A stretch of DNA of 64,000 nt, taken from JBBDIM01 sp040880405 (GTDB lineage: Bacteria; Planctomycetota; Planctomycetia; Pirellulales; Pirellulaceae). Below the pieces are notes generated by a model. The model was not told the origin of the DNA, ran no database searches, and saw only the letters and a list, made by a program, of their open reading frames with translations. Location of the stretch: assembly GCA_040880405.1 (NCBI GenBank), contig JBBDIM010000179.1:8948-72947 (forward strand), written 5' to 3'. Within the stretch, counting starts at the first letter, position 1; each line of letters begins with the position of its first letter. This document shows, piece by piece, positions 33,883-42,614 of the stretch. The translations under genes and the position numbers were made by a program.

Positions 33883-36465
33883 TCACGTTCCGGATTGTGC
33901 TTCACGCAACAGCCCTTGGAAGCGGCCCTTCATCTCCTCGCCACCCATTTCGGGATCGAGCGTGGCCAGATATCGCAGCATTTGCACCGCCTCCTCGCGG
34001 TTGCCCAAACGAATGTGGCAGTGGGCAATCTGGTACTTCGCTTCGTACCAGTTGGGGCTTTGCGGCCTGCTCCGGCCTTGAATCATTCGCCACTGCGTGA
34101 GGCCCGCTTCCCAGTCGGCCGCCGCTTCCGATCGCGCTAGCAAGTGCCCCAGCCCGAGTTGAATTTGCAAGTTGTTGGGGTGGGCCGCTGCCAAGGCCTG
34201 ATACAACCGCTTCGCTTCCTCGTGCTGGCCAGTGATTGCCAGAGCCTCCGCCTCGCGCGTCTCGATCTCCAGCCGAGCGATTTCCTCAAGCTCCTCGCGC
34301 ATCGGTTTGAGATTCTCGATCACCATCAGTTCGAGCTTCGCCATCTCCTGTTTGATCTGGGGTGTGGCACTGCTGGCGACTTGCGTGAGCCCCAGTAGTA
34401 ACTCGAACAAGCGTTCGGCCGAATCCCCCCCGACCCGATCCAACGTTTGCTGGGCCGCGGCCAGGTCTCCCTGACCGGCGTAGGCCACCACCAATAGTGA
34501 TTCCAAGCGATTCCGCCAACCGGCGGGAGCGTCCGGGTCATTGCGCAGGGCGATCTCCAAAACCGCCTGAGCACCCGCATAGCCATTGTCGACGTAGTTA
34601 AGCCACAACTGGCCGGCGGTCTCGGTTGCCAGCCGCATCGTGCTGGTCCAGCTTTCGGCGTTGTCGGAACCTTGGGTGATGATCCGCTCGAAGTACTCGA
34701 TTACCTGCGCGACATCGCGCGAGACCAATTCGCCCCGCTGCTTGTCCTCCTGAAACCACTTGAGCGCCGCCTGGCGAGCTCCATCGACCGCCAGGCTGTA
34801 GTGGGTCGACTCCGGCGGGATTCGCATGTAGGCCTTGGTGGCCTCAGCCCACCGGCGGCTCGCAAACCGCAATTGAGCCAGCCACATGGCGGCTTGATCG
34901 GCCGATTCCCCTCGCGGCCAAAGCTGTAGGTTCTCTTGCAGCAGCGTCGCATACCGCTCCAGACTTGGTGACGATTCTTTCCGCGCGGCGAGCGATTCGT
35001 AATAGGCGGCCATCAAATGCCGCTGACCAGCGTCCTTTTCGGCGGGGTGGAGGTTGGCCGCCTGTTCGAATCGCCGCGACGCCTCTCCATATTCCTCCGC
35101 CCGAACCGCCGTGGCCGCGGCCGCCAAACGAAGCTGGTAGGTCCGCGCGGTCTCGCTGGCCGAGGTCGCGGCCTGGATCGCGCGGTCGTAATTGGCCAAG
35201 GCCTCGGTCCACTCCCGCTTGCGGACATATCCTTCGGCGGTCCGCTGGAGCAAGTCGATATTCTGCGAGGTCCCGGAAAGGGCCTGCTGGGTCAAAAACA
35301 ACTCGGCCCTTCGCGCCCAGTACGAGCCGTACAATTGTTCGAGATCGTGTACCACAGCCGAGGCCTGCGATTGCCAGACGTCGACCTGCGGTTCGTTCTT
35401 GTCCCGTTCGGCGCGTTTCCAGAGGGCGACGAAGGTCTCGAAACTCGCGAAGTCCATCTCCGCCCCCTCTTGGCCGCCGATCGACCGACGACGGTTGATG
35501 ATCTCCAGGGCGTCGTCCAATTTGTCGGCCGCCAACAGCAGCCGCACTTCTTCGGCTTGGGCCTCAAGCTGAACGGCGACCGGAGGCTCTCGCTCGGCGA
35601 GCGCCGCCAGACGTTGCTGGGCTGTGTCGATCCGGCCCAACCGCCTGGCCGAACGGATTTCCAACAGCAAGCTGGGCCACAGTAGCGGCGACTCCGGCGG
35701 CAAGGTCACCAGCGGCTCGACCAACTTCAAGGCCTGGAGTAGTAGGCTCCGCTGGTCGTCGCTGTCCGTCTCGTGGCAGAGGGCGTGATTCTCGGTTGCT
35801 TCGGCCCGGAGTAGTGTGATCCTCCGTGAAAGGGATAGCAGTTGAGCGGAATTGAGGTCGGGCACTTTCCGCAAGGTGTCGCCACGGTGACTCTCGCGGA
35901 GTCGCTGGTCGGTCTCTTCCTGCAAGGTTTCAAGCCGCTCCGTCGTGCCGCGGAGGGTTGCTCTGGCCGTTCGCGTCAACTGCTCGTCGGCCAAGATCTC
36001 TCCCTCCTGCCGGGCGAGCTTCCCTTGGGCCAATAGGGCAATGGCCGCCTGTACCCTGGGCAACAGGGCAAACCGGTTCTCGGGAAACTGCTCTGCAAAG
36101 GTGACCGGCACCTTGGTCGCCGCCAGCCAGAGGGCCTCGCGGCGCTCCGGCGATGCGTGGGAGGCCTCCAGCGCGTAGGTGCGGACTAACTCCGCCGCCA
36201 TCTCCGCCTGCTGCTGCGGCGCGAGTTCCGGAGCGACAATCCGCGTGGCCGCAAACCGCCGCGCCAGCTTGAACAACCGCCGCTGGAGCAACCCCTCAAT
36301 CAACCGGCTATCTTGATCTTGCGAGGTCTCGACCGTAGCCAGCGGTTGATCCGACTGAGCGTAGATACCGTGCGGCATGCTGATCCCCGCGGCGCAGACC
36401 AACACCGCGGCCAGAATTCTCTGGGCGGGAAAGGCCAGTCGACGGGGCACGGCTCCGGTCATCAA
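33883..36465 (-). CDS. large periplasmic TPR protein of the Exb operon
   Basis: This 860-aa protein has a signal peptide (about 1-36, hydrophobic LAAVLVCAAGI, cleavage near IYAQS) and then helical TPR-like repeats throughout; the clearest are around EWTEALANYDRAI and HEEAKRLYQALAAAHPNN near the C-terminus. It is predicted to be a periplasmic scaffold. It is the sixth and last gene of the vWA-TPR-ExbB-ExbD-ExbD operon, three bases downstream of the second exbD. The position suggests that it couples the motor to an envelope target, by analogy with TPR partners of Tol-like systems (YbgF/CpoB); this is inference. Confidence 0.82.
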   Translation of the reverse strand: MMTGAVPRRLAFPAQRILAAVLVCAAGISMPHGIYAQSDQPLATVETSQDQDSRLIEGLLQRRLFKLARRFAATRIVAPELAPQQQAEMAAELVRTYALEASHASPERREALWLAATKVPVTFAEQFPENRFALLPRVQAAIALLAQGKLARQEGEILADEQLTRTARATLRGTTERLETLQEETDQRLRESHRGDTLRKVPDLNSAQLLSLSRRITLLRAEATENHALCHETDSDDQRSLLLQALKLVEPLVTLPPESPLLWPSLLLEIRSARRLGRIDTAQQRLAALAEREPPVAVQLEAQAEEVRLLLAADKLDDALEIINRRRSIGGQEGAEMDFASFETFVALWKRAERDKNEPQVDVWQSQASAVVHDLEQLYGSYWARRAELFLTQQALSGTSQNIDLLQRTAEGYVRKREWTEALANYDRAIQAATSASETARTYQLRLAAAATAVRAEEYGEASRRFEQAANLHPAEKDAGQRHLMAAYYESLAARKESSPSLERYATLLQENLQLWPRGESADQAAMWLAQLRFASRRWAEATKAYMRIPPESTHYSLAVDGARQAALKWFQEDKQRGELVSRDVAQVIEYFERIITQGSDNAESWTSTMRLATETAGQLWLNYVDNGYAGAQAVLEIALRNDPDAPAGWRNRLESLLVVAYAGQGDLAAAQQTLDRVGGDSAERLFELLLGLTQVASSATPQIKQEMAKLELMVIENLKPMREELEEIARLEIETREAEALAITGQHEEAKRLYQALAAAHPNNLQIQLGLGHLLARSEAAADWEAGLTQWRMIQGRSRPQSPNWYEAKYQIAHCHIRLGNREEAVQMLRYLATLDPEMGGEEMKGRFQGLLREAQSGT

Positions 36466-36468
36466 GCG

Positions 36469-36909
36469 TTACTCCGGGTCAACCGCGAATTGAATCTGTT
36501 GGAAGTTCAGCACCCGCGCCGTGTCGTACACGAAAATTACCTCGTTCATCGCCACCTCGGGGTCGGGGTCGATGATTAGCGGGACATCATTCTTAATGGA
36601 GGCCAACGTGGCGAGCGTCTGCCGCAAGGCGGCCGGTTCGACGTGCCGCTGCTGGTTTACCTGGTAAATCGTTTGGCCTGCCTGGAGGAGAACCCGGACG
36701 ACCACCTGCTCGAAATCCTCCACTTCCTGGGGTGTCGTCGCCTCGCCGGCGGCCTGTGACGTGGCGGCTGAACTGGGCAGGGCGTACTCGACAATCTGGA
36801 AGCTGGCGGTCCAGAGGAAAAACACGAGCAGCAGGAACACGACGTCGATCATCGGCGTCATCACAATTTCCAGCGGCTTGCGCTCGGCATAGGGGCTGGT
36901 GCGTCTCAT
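36469..36909 (-). CDS. ExbD/TolR-family protein, copy 2
   Basis: The 146-aa subunit of a proton-driven inner-membrane motor has a short cytosolic N-terminus, one membrane helix (about 18-38) with the essential Asp in PMIDVVFLLLVFF (Asp22), and a periplasmic domain. The ATG at 36909 overlaps the stop of the first exbD by four bases (ATGA), so translation is coupled; the longer frame to 36954 lies inside the first exbD. Two ExbD-type subunits in one operon suggest a heteromeric plug. Confidence 0.9.
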   Translation of the reverse strand: MRRTSPYAERKPLEIVMTPMIDVVFLLLVFFLWTASFQIVEYALPSSAATSQAAGEATTPQEVEDFEQVVVRVLLQAGQTIYQVNQQRHVEPAALRQTLATLASIKNDVPLIIDPDPEVAMNEVIFVYDTARVLNFQQIQFAVDPE

Positions 36910-37337
36910 GACTCGGCATCCTCCGCGCGGATCACGGCGAATACCACGTTCCAAATCCCCGCCTTGGTGCAGGCCAGCATGATCGGCCGGACGGCGGCGT
37001 ACGGGGTTTGCCGATCGCAGCGAATTCGGACCTCCATCCGTTCGGACGACCCGGCGGCGATCTCACCCAACCGCCGGGCTAGGCTATCCGCCGCGACTTC
37101 CCGCCCCGCCAAGAGTAGCCGTCCCTCCCGATCGACATTCACCACCACCGTCTCCCGCAGTTCGTCGACGATCTCCGTTCCACTCTCGGCAGTGGGCAGC
37201 GGCAGCGGCATCTGGGCTTCCTGTTTGGCCAAGTGACTGGAAACGAGGAAGAAGATGATCAACAGGAACACAACGTCGATCATCGGGGTCATGTTGAACC
37301 CGCTTTGTCCCGGTTTGAGTTGGGTGGGGATTTTCAT
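36906..37337 (-). CDS. ExbD/TolR-family protein, copy 1
   Basis: The 143-aa protein has the conserved TM Asp21 in NMTPMIDVVFLLIIFFL and a periplasmic beta-alpha domain whose end (MLACTKAGIWNVVFAVI) matches the ExbD fold. It lies five bases after the ExbB-like gene and overlaps the second exbD. It is predicted to form the proton channel with ExbB. Confidence 0.92.
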   Translation of the reverse strand: MKIPTQLKPGQSGFNMTPMIDVVFLLIIFFLVSSHLAKQEAQMPLPLPTAESGTEIVDELRETVVVNVDREGRLLLAGREVAADSLARRLGEIAAGSSERMEVRIRCDRQTPYAAVRPIMLACTKAGIWNVVFAVIRAEDAES

Positions 37338-37342
37338 CGCCG

Positions 37343-38161
37343 TTAGGTCTTCTCCTTCGCCTGACGGCGACGGCGTTTGAGCGGCGTGAACACCTGCTGG
37401 GCGACGTAGGCCGTTTCGGCAACCAGCTCGTCAATCCAGTTGCGGAACACGGCGAACGCGCCGAGTGAGGGGATCGCCACGATCAGCCCACCGACCGTCG
37501 TGACCAACGCCTGATAAATCCCTTCGGCCAAATCGCCCGCTCCGGCGGCACCTTGGGTGCTGGCCACCTGCTGGAACGCGAAGATCATCCCGGTAACCGT
37601 CCCCAGCAGACCGACCATCGGAGCAATGTTACCGATCACCGAGAGGTACTCGATCTTGCGAAACAACCGGGCAGACTGTTCGGCGGTGGCGTCTTCCAGT
37701 GCCTTCTCGACTGCGGACCAACCTCCGTCCAGTTCCGAGATGCCGCTCAACAGCACAAACGACAAAAAGCTTGGCCGGGCCCGACAGGCGGCGTCCGCCT
37801 CTTGGATTTTGCCTTGGAACAAGTAATCGCGGACCTCATCTCCCAGCCCCTCTGGCATCAGTTCCTTCTTGCGAATCGTCATCGCATGTTCGAACACCAA
37901 ATAGGCCGCGGTGAGGGATAGCGCGAGCAGGACCGCGATGATCACGCCGCCGACGATTCCCCCGGAGAACAGAATCTGAATAAACCCTTGGGTCTCTACT
38001 TCGGCCGGCTGGGCCGCAGTGGTTTCCGGCGTGCCGTCTGCTGGGCCTTGAGCCAAGACGGGAGGGAGCCAGGCATTGATCTGGCCGGGGCCACCCCACA
38101 TCGAGAGCCCCACTCCCAGAGCCACGATAGTAAAAATTGCCAATCGCATGCGTTGTGCCAA
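37343..38161 (-). CDS. ExbB/TolQ/MotA-family proton channel protein
   Basis: The 272-aa protein has an N-terminal hydrophobic segment resembling a signal peptide (about 5-38), a Gln/Ala/Pro linker, and then three membrane helices. The first is at about 62-86; the last two carry the ExbB signature around NIAPMVGLLGTVTGMI and TTVGGLIVAIPSL. Such an N-terminal extension is common in planctomycete homologues. It is predicted to form the pentameric stator channel with the two ExbD proteins encoded directly downstream. Confidence 0.92.
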   Translation of the reverse strand: MAQRMRLAIFTIVALGVGLSMWGGPGQINAWLPPVLAQGPADGTPETTAAQPAEVETQGFIQILFSGGIVGGVIIAVLLALSLTAAYLVFEHAMTIRKKELMPEGLGDEVRDYLFQGKIQEADAACRARPSFLSFVLLSGISELDGGWSAVEKALEDATAEQSARLFRKIEYLSVIGNIAPMVGLLGTVTGMIFAFQQVASTQGAAGAGDLAEGIYQALVTTVGGLIVAIPSLGAFAVFRNWIDELVAETAYVAQQVFTPLKRRRRQAKEKT

Positions 38162-38170
38162 GGTCGCCTC

Positions 38171-39232
38171 CTAGTTGCCACCCGTGTTGAGCTGCTGCAT
38201 TAGGATCTCGGCCTCGCGGCTTGCCGCGCTGCCGGAGTGTTCAGTCATAATCTCGCGGACCAATTGCCGCGCCTCGGCGGTTTGGCCATCCCGCTCTAGG
38301 CTCCGCGCCGCCAGCAACAGCGACTCCGCCGCTAAGTGTGCTTCCCCCGGATACAAAATCGGAACACGCATCAGGGGCAGTGGGGCCTCATCGTATCGTT
38401 TTTGTTGCAGGAAGGCGCGGCCAATCACATACCACGGCCCCGCATTGGCGCTGCCTGGCAGCTTGCCCCGCTCCACGAGCGTCACCCACCGCCGCAGACC
38501 CGACTCGTCGACTGTCACCACTTCGGTTCGCCACATTTGGGCCTGGGCCAACAAGGCGAGCTGCGCGTCTTCCGCCCTGGCCAGTTGCCGCAGCGCGGTG
38601 ATGGCCTGGTTCCGATCCGAGGAGGACAACAGCCAACTGGCCCCCATCAGCCGCGCCTGCAAGGTCTCGCCGGAAAGCCACGACCGCGCGGCCCGGTCTC
38701 GGTCGAAGCTGGGGCTGTTCGACGTCCACGCTAGCGGCATCGCCTCCAGATGCCGTGTGTTGGGATTCTCCTCTACGATCCGCAGGAACAGGACGCCCGC
38801 CGAAGCGACCTCATTCAACTGCAGGAGGATCTGACACTTTCGGGCCACCAACGCCTCGTGGGCCCAGGTTCGCTGTTCGAGCTCCAGGGCGGCATCGATC
38901 GCGGTCAAAGCCTCGGCGAATTTCCGTTGTTCGATTTTTCGCAGGGCCTCATGGTACGGCTCAGGCCAGGTCGTCTCGACCTTTCGAATCCGATCGGTCG
39001 GCAGGGAGACCTCACCGTTGTGCGTGACGATTGTAAGCTGCTCGCGGTCGTATCGCTCGATCGTGCCCCGCACCACCGTGCCTTTGTCCTGCCCTGGGGC
39101 CGGATGCAAATGAACGGCATCTTCAGCCACTGCGGCGGAGCCGGCCCAAGCCAGCAGGCAGCAGGCAAGCACTCCGTGGAGCAGGCTCCCCAGAGGCAGG
39201 GCGTTCATCAAAAGACCACGGGAAAGAGACAT
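38171..39232 (-). CDS. secreted TPR-like protein of the Exb operon
   Basis: The 353-aa product has a signal peptide (about 1-36; ATG 39232, with a second possible Met at residue 9). A small beta-domain follows with VVRGTIERYDREQLTIVTH, resembling an SH3/Sm-like fold, then helical TPR-like repeats (about 90-350: KFAEALTAIDAALELEQR, RYDEAPLPLM). It is predicted periplasmic. It is the second gene of the operon, nine bases before exbB and fifteen after the vWA gene. Confidence 0.8.
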   Translation of the reverse strand: MSLSRGLLMNALPLGSLLHGVLACCLLAWAGSAAVAEDAVHLHPAPGQDKGTVVRGTIERYDREQLTIVTHNGEVSLPTDRIRKVETTWPEPYHEALRKIEQRKFAEALTAIDAALELEQRTWAHEALVARKCQILLQLNEVASAGVLFLRIVEENPNTRHLEAMPLAWTSNSPSFDRDRAARSWLSGETLQARLMGASWLLSSSDRNQAITALRQLARAEDAQLALLAQAQMWRTEVVTVDESGLRRWVTLVERGKLPGSANAGPWYVIGRAFLQQKRYDEAPLPLMRVPILYPGEAHLAAESLLLAARSLERDGQTAEARQLVREIMTEHSGSAASREAEILMQQLNTGGN

Positions 39233-39247
39233 GAGCCCACTTGGCGG

Positions 39248-40243
39248 CTAGGGGCCGACTTTGCGAAGTTTGGTGATATCGACGTACACGTGCGTGCCGT
39301 CGTTTTGATTGGCGAGACGAACGAGGAAGTTAGACTCGCCGCGGGAAGACCCCGATCCGAACTCGATGGTATGAATGGTCGCGCTCCGGTTGCGGCGGCG
39401 AACCTGCTCCAGTTCCGAGGGGAAAAGTTGTTGCGAATCGGCGTCGGTCAAGAAAAAGATGACATCCGGCTGCATGTCCAAAGCGAGCAGCAGCGGGTCG
39501 AGATGCTGCGTCCCGCCGAACGCGATCATGCCGCGGACTTCTCGCTCGACGAGTTCCAAGGACTGCTTATCCGCGAATGCCAACTTCGGTCGACCATCTC
39601 CGGAACTGAGGATGTGCGGATGCTCGTTGTAAAAGATGACGGAAAACTGCTGCGTCTCGTTCAGGTCGCGGAGACTGTTGATCAATTCCAGCTTGGCGGC
39701 GGCCAAGGGTCGGCCCCCGTGGCTGTTCATGCTGCCGGATCGGTCGAACACGTACACAAACGTCTGCCCTTCGGCTTCCGCGCCGAAGACCGAGGTCGTC
39801 CCTTCGGGGCCGCGCCCCACTCGGGCCGCAGAACTCCCTGCGGTCAGTCCGCCCGCTGCCGGCAAGCCACTCGCCGCGCCCCCTCCTTCAAGTGATTCTG
39901 ATGGTGAGGGCAACAGCGAATCGAGGTCGGCGAACTCCATGTCGGTTGAGGGGAGCGAATCGGCAACCGGATTGGCCGCTTGGTCCTCCGATTCCGCCTG
40001 CTGGCTCGCGGCCCCACCTTGAGTTCCATCCAGATAGTCGGTTTGCTCTGCCGATCGATCGGCCAGAACAATCGTGCCGGCCCTGGGTGCCTCGTCCCCG
40101 ATCCCCCGAGACACCGTGCGGACCGTCATCACCAACACCAGCACGCTGCACGCATGGACCACCAGCGACAAGAGCCAAGCCGGCATGGCCCGCTTGGGCG
40201 GTCGCCAATCGCCATCGACCCAGGGGGCGGTGGGAGCTGTCAT
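39248..40243 (-). CDS. vWA protein with TonB-like membrane anchor
   Basis: This 331-aa protein starts the Exb operon. A Pro-rich cytosolic N-terminus leads to one membrane helix (about 21-41) that contains S26-x3-H30 (SLVVH), the Ser-x3-His arrangement needed in the TonB/TolA transmembrane helix for contact with ExbB-ExbD. A disordered acidic/Ala-rich periplasmic linker (about 50-155) follows, then a vWA domain (about 165-331) with MIDAS motif DRSGSMN. It looks like TonB with its C-terminal domain replaced by vWA. A metal-dependent binding partner in the periplasm is expected; which one is unknown. Confidence 0.85.
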   Translation of the reverse strand: MTAPTAPWVDGDWRPPKRAMPAWLLSLVVHACSVLVLVMTVRTVSRGIGDEAPRAGTIVLADRSAEQTDYLDGTQGGAASQQAESEDQAANPVADSLPSTDMEFADLDSLLPSPSESLEGGGAASGLPAAGGLTAGSSAARVGRGPEGTTSVFGAEAEGQTFVYVFDRSGSMNSHGGRPLAAAKLELINSLRDLNETQQFSVIFYNEHPHILSSGDGRPKLAFADKQSLELVEREVRGMIAFGGTQHLDPLLLALDMQPDVIFFLTDADSQQLFPSELEQVRRRNRSATIHTIEFGSGSSRGESNFLVRLANQNDGTHVYVDITKLRKVGP

Positions 40244-40781
40244 GGGATGTCACCGCAATATAAGTCGTTGTGAGATAACAGGAAACGTGCAAGCGGATTC
40301 TAGAGGAGTCTCCGGCGAGAGGTCAACGCGAATTGGCCTAGGATGCCCCCCATCCCCGCAGGGCAAGTGTACTCGACACCGTCGCAGCCCCCTCATTTCT
40401 TAATTATAGGGGCGGGCACGACTCATGCCGCCGTTTTTGCTTTCACGTCGCTCGAAAACCGCCACCAACTGGGTGTTGGCAGAGCGCAACTCTAATTTTG
40501 ATTGAGTTCTATCGCAAAGAGACAAAGGATATCAAATCCTAACTCCGCGACACCCCGCGCACGGGGCTTTTATCGCTGCATAGAGGCCCTTATGGGGCCG
40601 CTAAAAGACTCAAAATTAAAACGTCGTTTCTCATTAACAATTCGCGAAATTTTGCAAGAATAGACTTTACGAAGAAGCCCTGTCGTGCGCCGTCGGCGCA
40701 ATACCTGTTGTCATCATGTTCCCCGTTTGCCTATTCGCGTCATTGCGGGACGATCGTCTCGCCTTTTTCAAGGAAAGCCCC
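40244..40781. other. divergent intergenic region
   Basis: This 538-bp stretch separates the Exb operon (-) from a DUF1559 gene (+) and must carry both promoters. CCCCGCGCACGGGG followed by CTTTTAT at 40551-40571 forms a small terminator-like hairpin. The part around 40600-40680 is AT-rich. No further gene is supported. Confidence 0.45.
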
Positions 40782-41762
40782 ATGTTCTCATCGCTCGTTT
40801 CGCTCTCCCGGCGTCATCGCCGTGGTTTTACCCTCGTCGAACTTTTGGTGGTCATCGCGATTATCGGTGTCTTGGTTGCCCTGCTGCTGCCAGCGGTTCA
40901 GCAAGCCCGAGAGGCGGCTCGCCGCGCCCAGTGTGTCAGCAACCTGAAAAATGTGGCGCTGGCCATGCACAACTACCACGACACCTACATCAACTTGCCC
41001 TACCTCGGATTTCTCGATTGGCAGAGCAACGGACAGGTAATCGAGGAGCTTAACGGCGATACGATTTCCTGGATGGGACGCATCTACCCCTTCGTTGAGC
41101 AGCAGGCCTTGTTCGACACCCTTGACTGGAATGGACGGGTCAATGGTGGTCGCAACGCCCCTTACCGCACGACGGAACTCTCAGTCTTCTCTTGCCCTTC
41201 CGATCAGATGACCGTGGGCGAGTCGGACAACCTGGATTGGTGCCATCAGCGGCATAGCTACGCCGTATGTGTTGGCAATACCAACTACGGACAAGACAAT
41301 GCCAACAACTGGGATGGCGTGTGGACTTACGATAATGGCGGTTCCGCGTTTACCGTCAATCGAGTTCACAATCTTGCTTCTGTGCAGGACGGTACGAGCA
41401 ACACCGTGATGGTTTCTGAAGTACCGGTCAACCAAAATCAGAACGGCTGGCAAGGAAATTACGCCGCCACCATCTTTACTAATGGCGCGGGCTTTACCGG
41501 ATACCTGACCCCCAATAGCCGTTCATCCGTTGACGGAGGTCGTCGATGCTGGCAACCACAGGATTACATCCGGAAAGTGCAGTGCCATCTCAGCACCAAT
41601 GGCTGGCGGTCCGCCACTTATGCCGCCATGAGCAATCACCCCGGTGGCGTGAACGCGGCAAACTTCGATGGATCGGTTACCTTCGCAAGCGAAACGGTCG
41701 ACATCTGGGTCTGGCGAGCCAAAACCTCCACCCAAGGTGGCGAGGTCGTGAACGACCACTAA
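40782..41762 (+). CDS. DUF1559 prepilin-like protein 1
   Basis: The 326-aa protein starts at ATG 40782 (AAGGA eight bases upstream). It has a type IV-prepilin-like N-terminus with cleavage motif GFTLVELLVVIAIIGVLVAL, then LLPAVQQAREAARR. Residues about 60-320 are the DUF1559 domain, ending with the H-x(9)-DG-like HPGGVNAANFDGSV. Planctomycetes encode large numbers of such proteins; they are predicted to be processed by prepilin peptidase and to reach the envelope, but their role is unknown. A lipoprotein gene follows 55 bp downstream. Confidence 0.92.
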   Translation: MFSSLVSLSRRHRRGFTLVELLVVIAIIGVLVALLLPAVQQAREAARRAQCVSNLKNVALAMHNYHDTYINLPYLGFLDWQSNGQVIEELNGDTISWMGRIYPFVEQQALFDTLDWNGRVNGGRNAPYRTTELSVFSCPSDQMTVGESDNLDWCHQRHSYAVCVGNTNYGQDNANNWDGVWTYDNGGSAFTVNRVHNLASVQDGTSNTVMVSEVPVNQNQNGWQGNYAATIFTNGAGFTGYLTPNSRSSVDGGRRCWQPQDYIRKVQCHLSTNGWRSATYAAMSNHPGGVNAANFDGSVTFASETVDIWVWRAKTSTQGGEVVNDH

Positions 41763-41817
41763 TCATTTTGAGCGAATCTCTTTTCTCGACCGACTCAATC
41801 TCATAGAAGGTTTAACC

Positions 41818-42300
41818 GTGAATACCAATTCCTCGTCTTGGCGTTTTGTAGGTCTCTTGGGTTGCCTAACCCTTGCCCTGGGACTGTTCGGCTGTGGCAG
41901 TCGTACCGATGGGCTGATAACCATCAGCGGGACCGTAACCCTAGACGGTAAACCGGTCCCCGAGGGTTCCGTTTCGTTGATGCCGTTGGATGGCAAGGGG
42001 ATCGCCGGGGGCGGAACGATCGCCCACGGGCGATACTCGGCGGATTCATCACCCGGGTTGATGGCGGTTCAAATCAATGGAATCGAAAAGGTCGAGAAAG
42101 AAAATCCCAGTGCCGAGGAAGTGGCCCGGGGGCTGCATATCGACCAGCGACAAATATTGCCCGCTTCGTACAACCGCCAGTCGCAACTGCGAATCGAGGT
42201 CTCGTCCGACAACCACCAGTTCGACTTCAACCTGACCAGCGACGGGGCGATCCCGGAAGGGATGGGAACGCAGGGATCTGGGAAGCGCGCGGGAACGTGA
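41818..42300 (+). CDS. carboxypeptidase-regulatory-like lipoprotein 1
   Basis: A 160-aa product from GTG 41818 has a signal peptide with lipobox LFGC (Cys near residue 26). A beta-sandwich follows with ITISGTVTLDGKPVPEGSV, the transthyretin/carboxypeptidase-regulatory-like motif, and ends HQFDFNLTSD. Proteins of this kind regularly accompany DUF1559 genes in planctomycetes; their partner role is inferred from co-occurrence. It is followed immediately by a repeat cluster. Confidence 0.85.
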   Translation: MNTNSSSWRFVGLLGCLTLALGLFGCGSRTDGLITISGTVTLDGKPVPEGSVSLMPLDGKGIAGGGTIAHGRYSADSSPGLMAVQINGIEKVEKENPSAEEVARGLHIDQRQILPASYNRQSQLRIEVSSDNHQFDFNLTSDGAIPEGMGTQGSGKRAGT

Positions 42301-42301
42301 A

Positions 42302-42583
42302 CGTAGCCACGCTTGCCAAAAGCGTGGGGGAAGTGCTAACCCGGATTATTCACGGGGAATCGTCGCGAGAGGTCGTAAGTGCCCCGCGTGGCAAGGCGGA
42401 CGAGCAATTCACCCGCAGGCGTATTTGTAAATACGTCGAGGATGAATTGCGAAGTCCAACGCAGTCCACCGGAAGCACTTACGGCCTCGCAGCAGATTGG
42501 CCGTGAATAATCCGGGCTAACCCGCTTCGCCTGGGGGTTAGCGCAACTCGCACGTCCCCCACGGTCTACGCGACCGTGGCTAC
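42302..42583. repeat. REP family A pair enclosing the 187-nt palindrome
   Basis: The outer REP copies are at 42302-42335 (GTAGCCACGCTTGCC, AAAAGCGTGGGGGAAGTG) and, inverted and more divergent, at 42552-42583 (GTCCCCCACGGTC, CGACCGTGGCTAC). The whole space between the lipoprotein gene and the next gene is occupied. Confidence 0.75.
42335..42521. repeat. 187-nt long-hairpin palindromic element
   Basis: Two arms of about 93 nt are imperfect reverse complements. Outer parts: GCTAACCCGGATTATTCACGG pairs with CCGTGAATAATCCGGGCTAA. Middle: GGTCGTAAGTGCC pairs with GGAAGCACTTACGGCC. Inner: GCAATTCA pairs with TGAATTGC. At the centre CGTATTTGTAAATACG forms the tip (42420-42435). It could be a MITE or a structured RNA; no ORF is present. 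Confidence 0.85.
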
Positions 42584-42614
42584 AGGGGAAGTGGAATCCA
42601 CAAGCCCGCCGATT

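Noticed and set aside
38750..39895. 381-aa ORF antisense to the TPR and vWA genes of the Exb operon
   Set aside because: It crosses the boundary of two tightly packed genes and has no domain.
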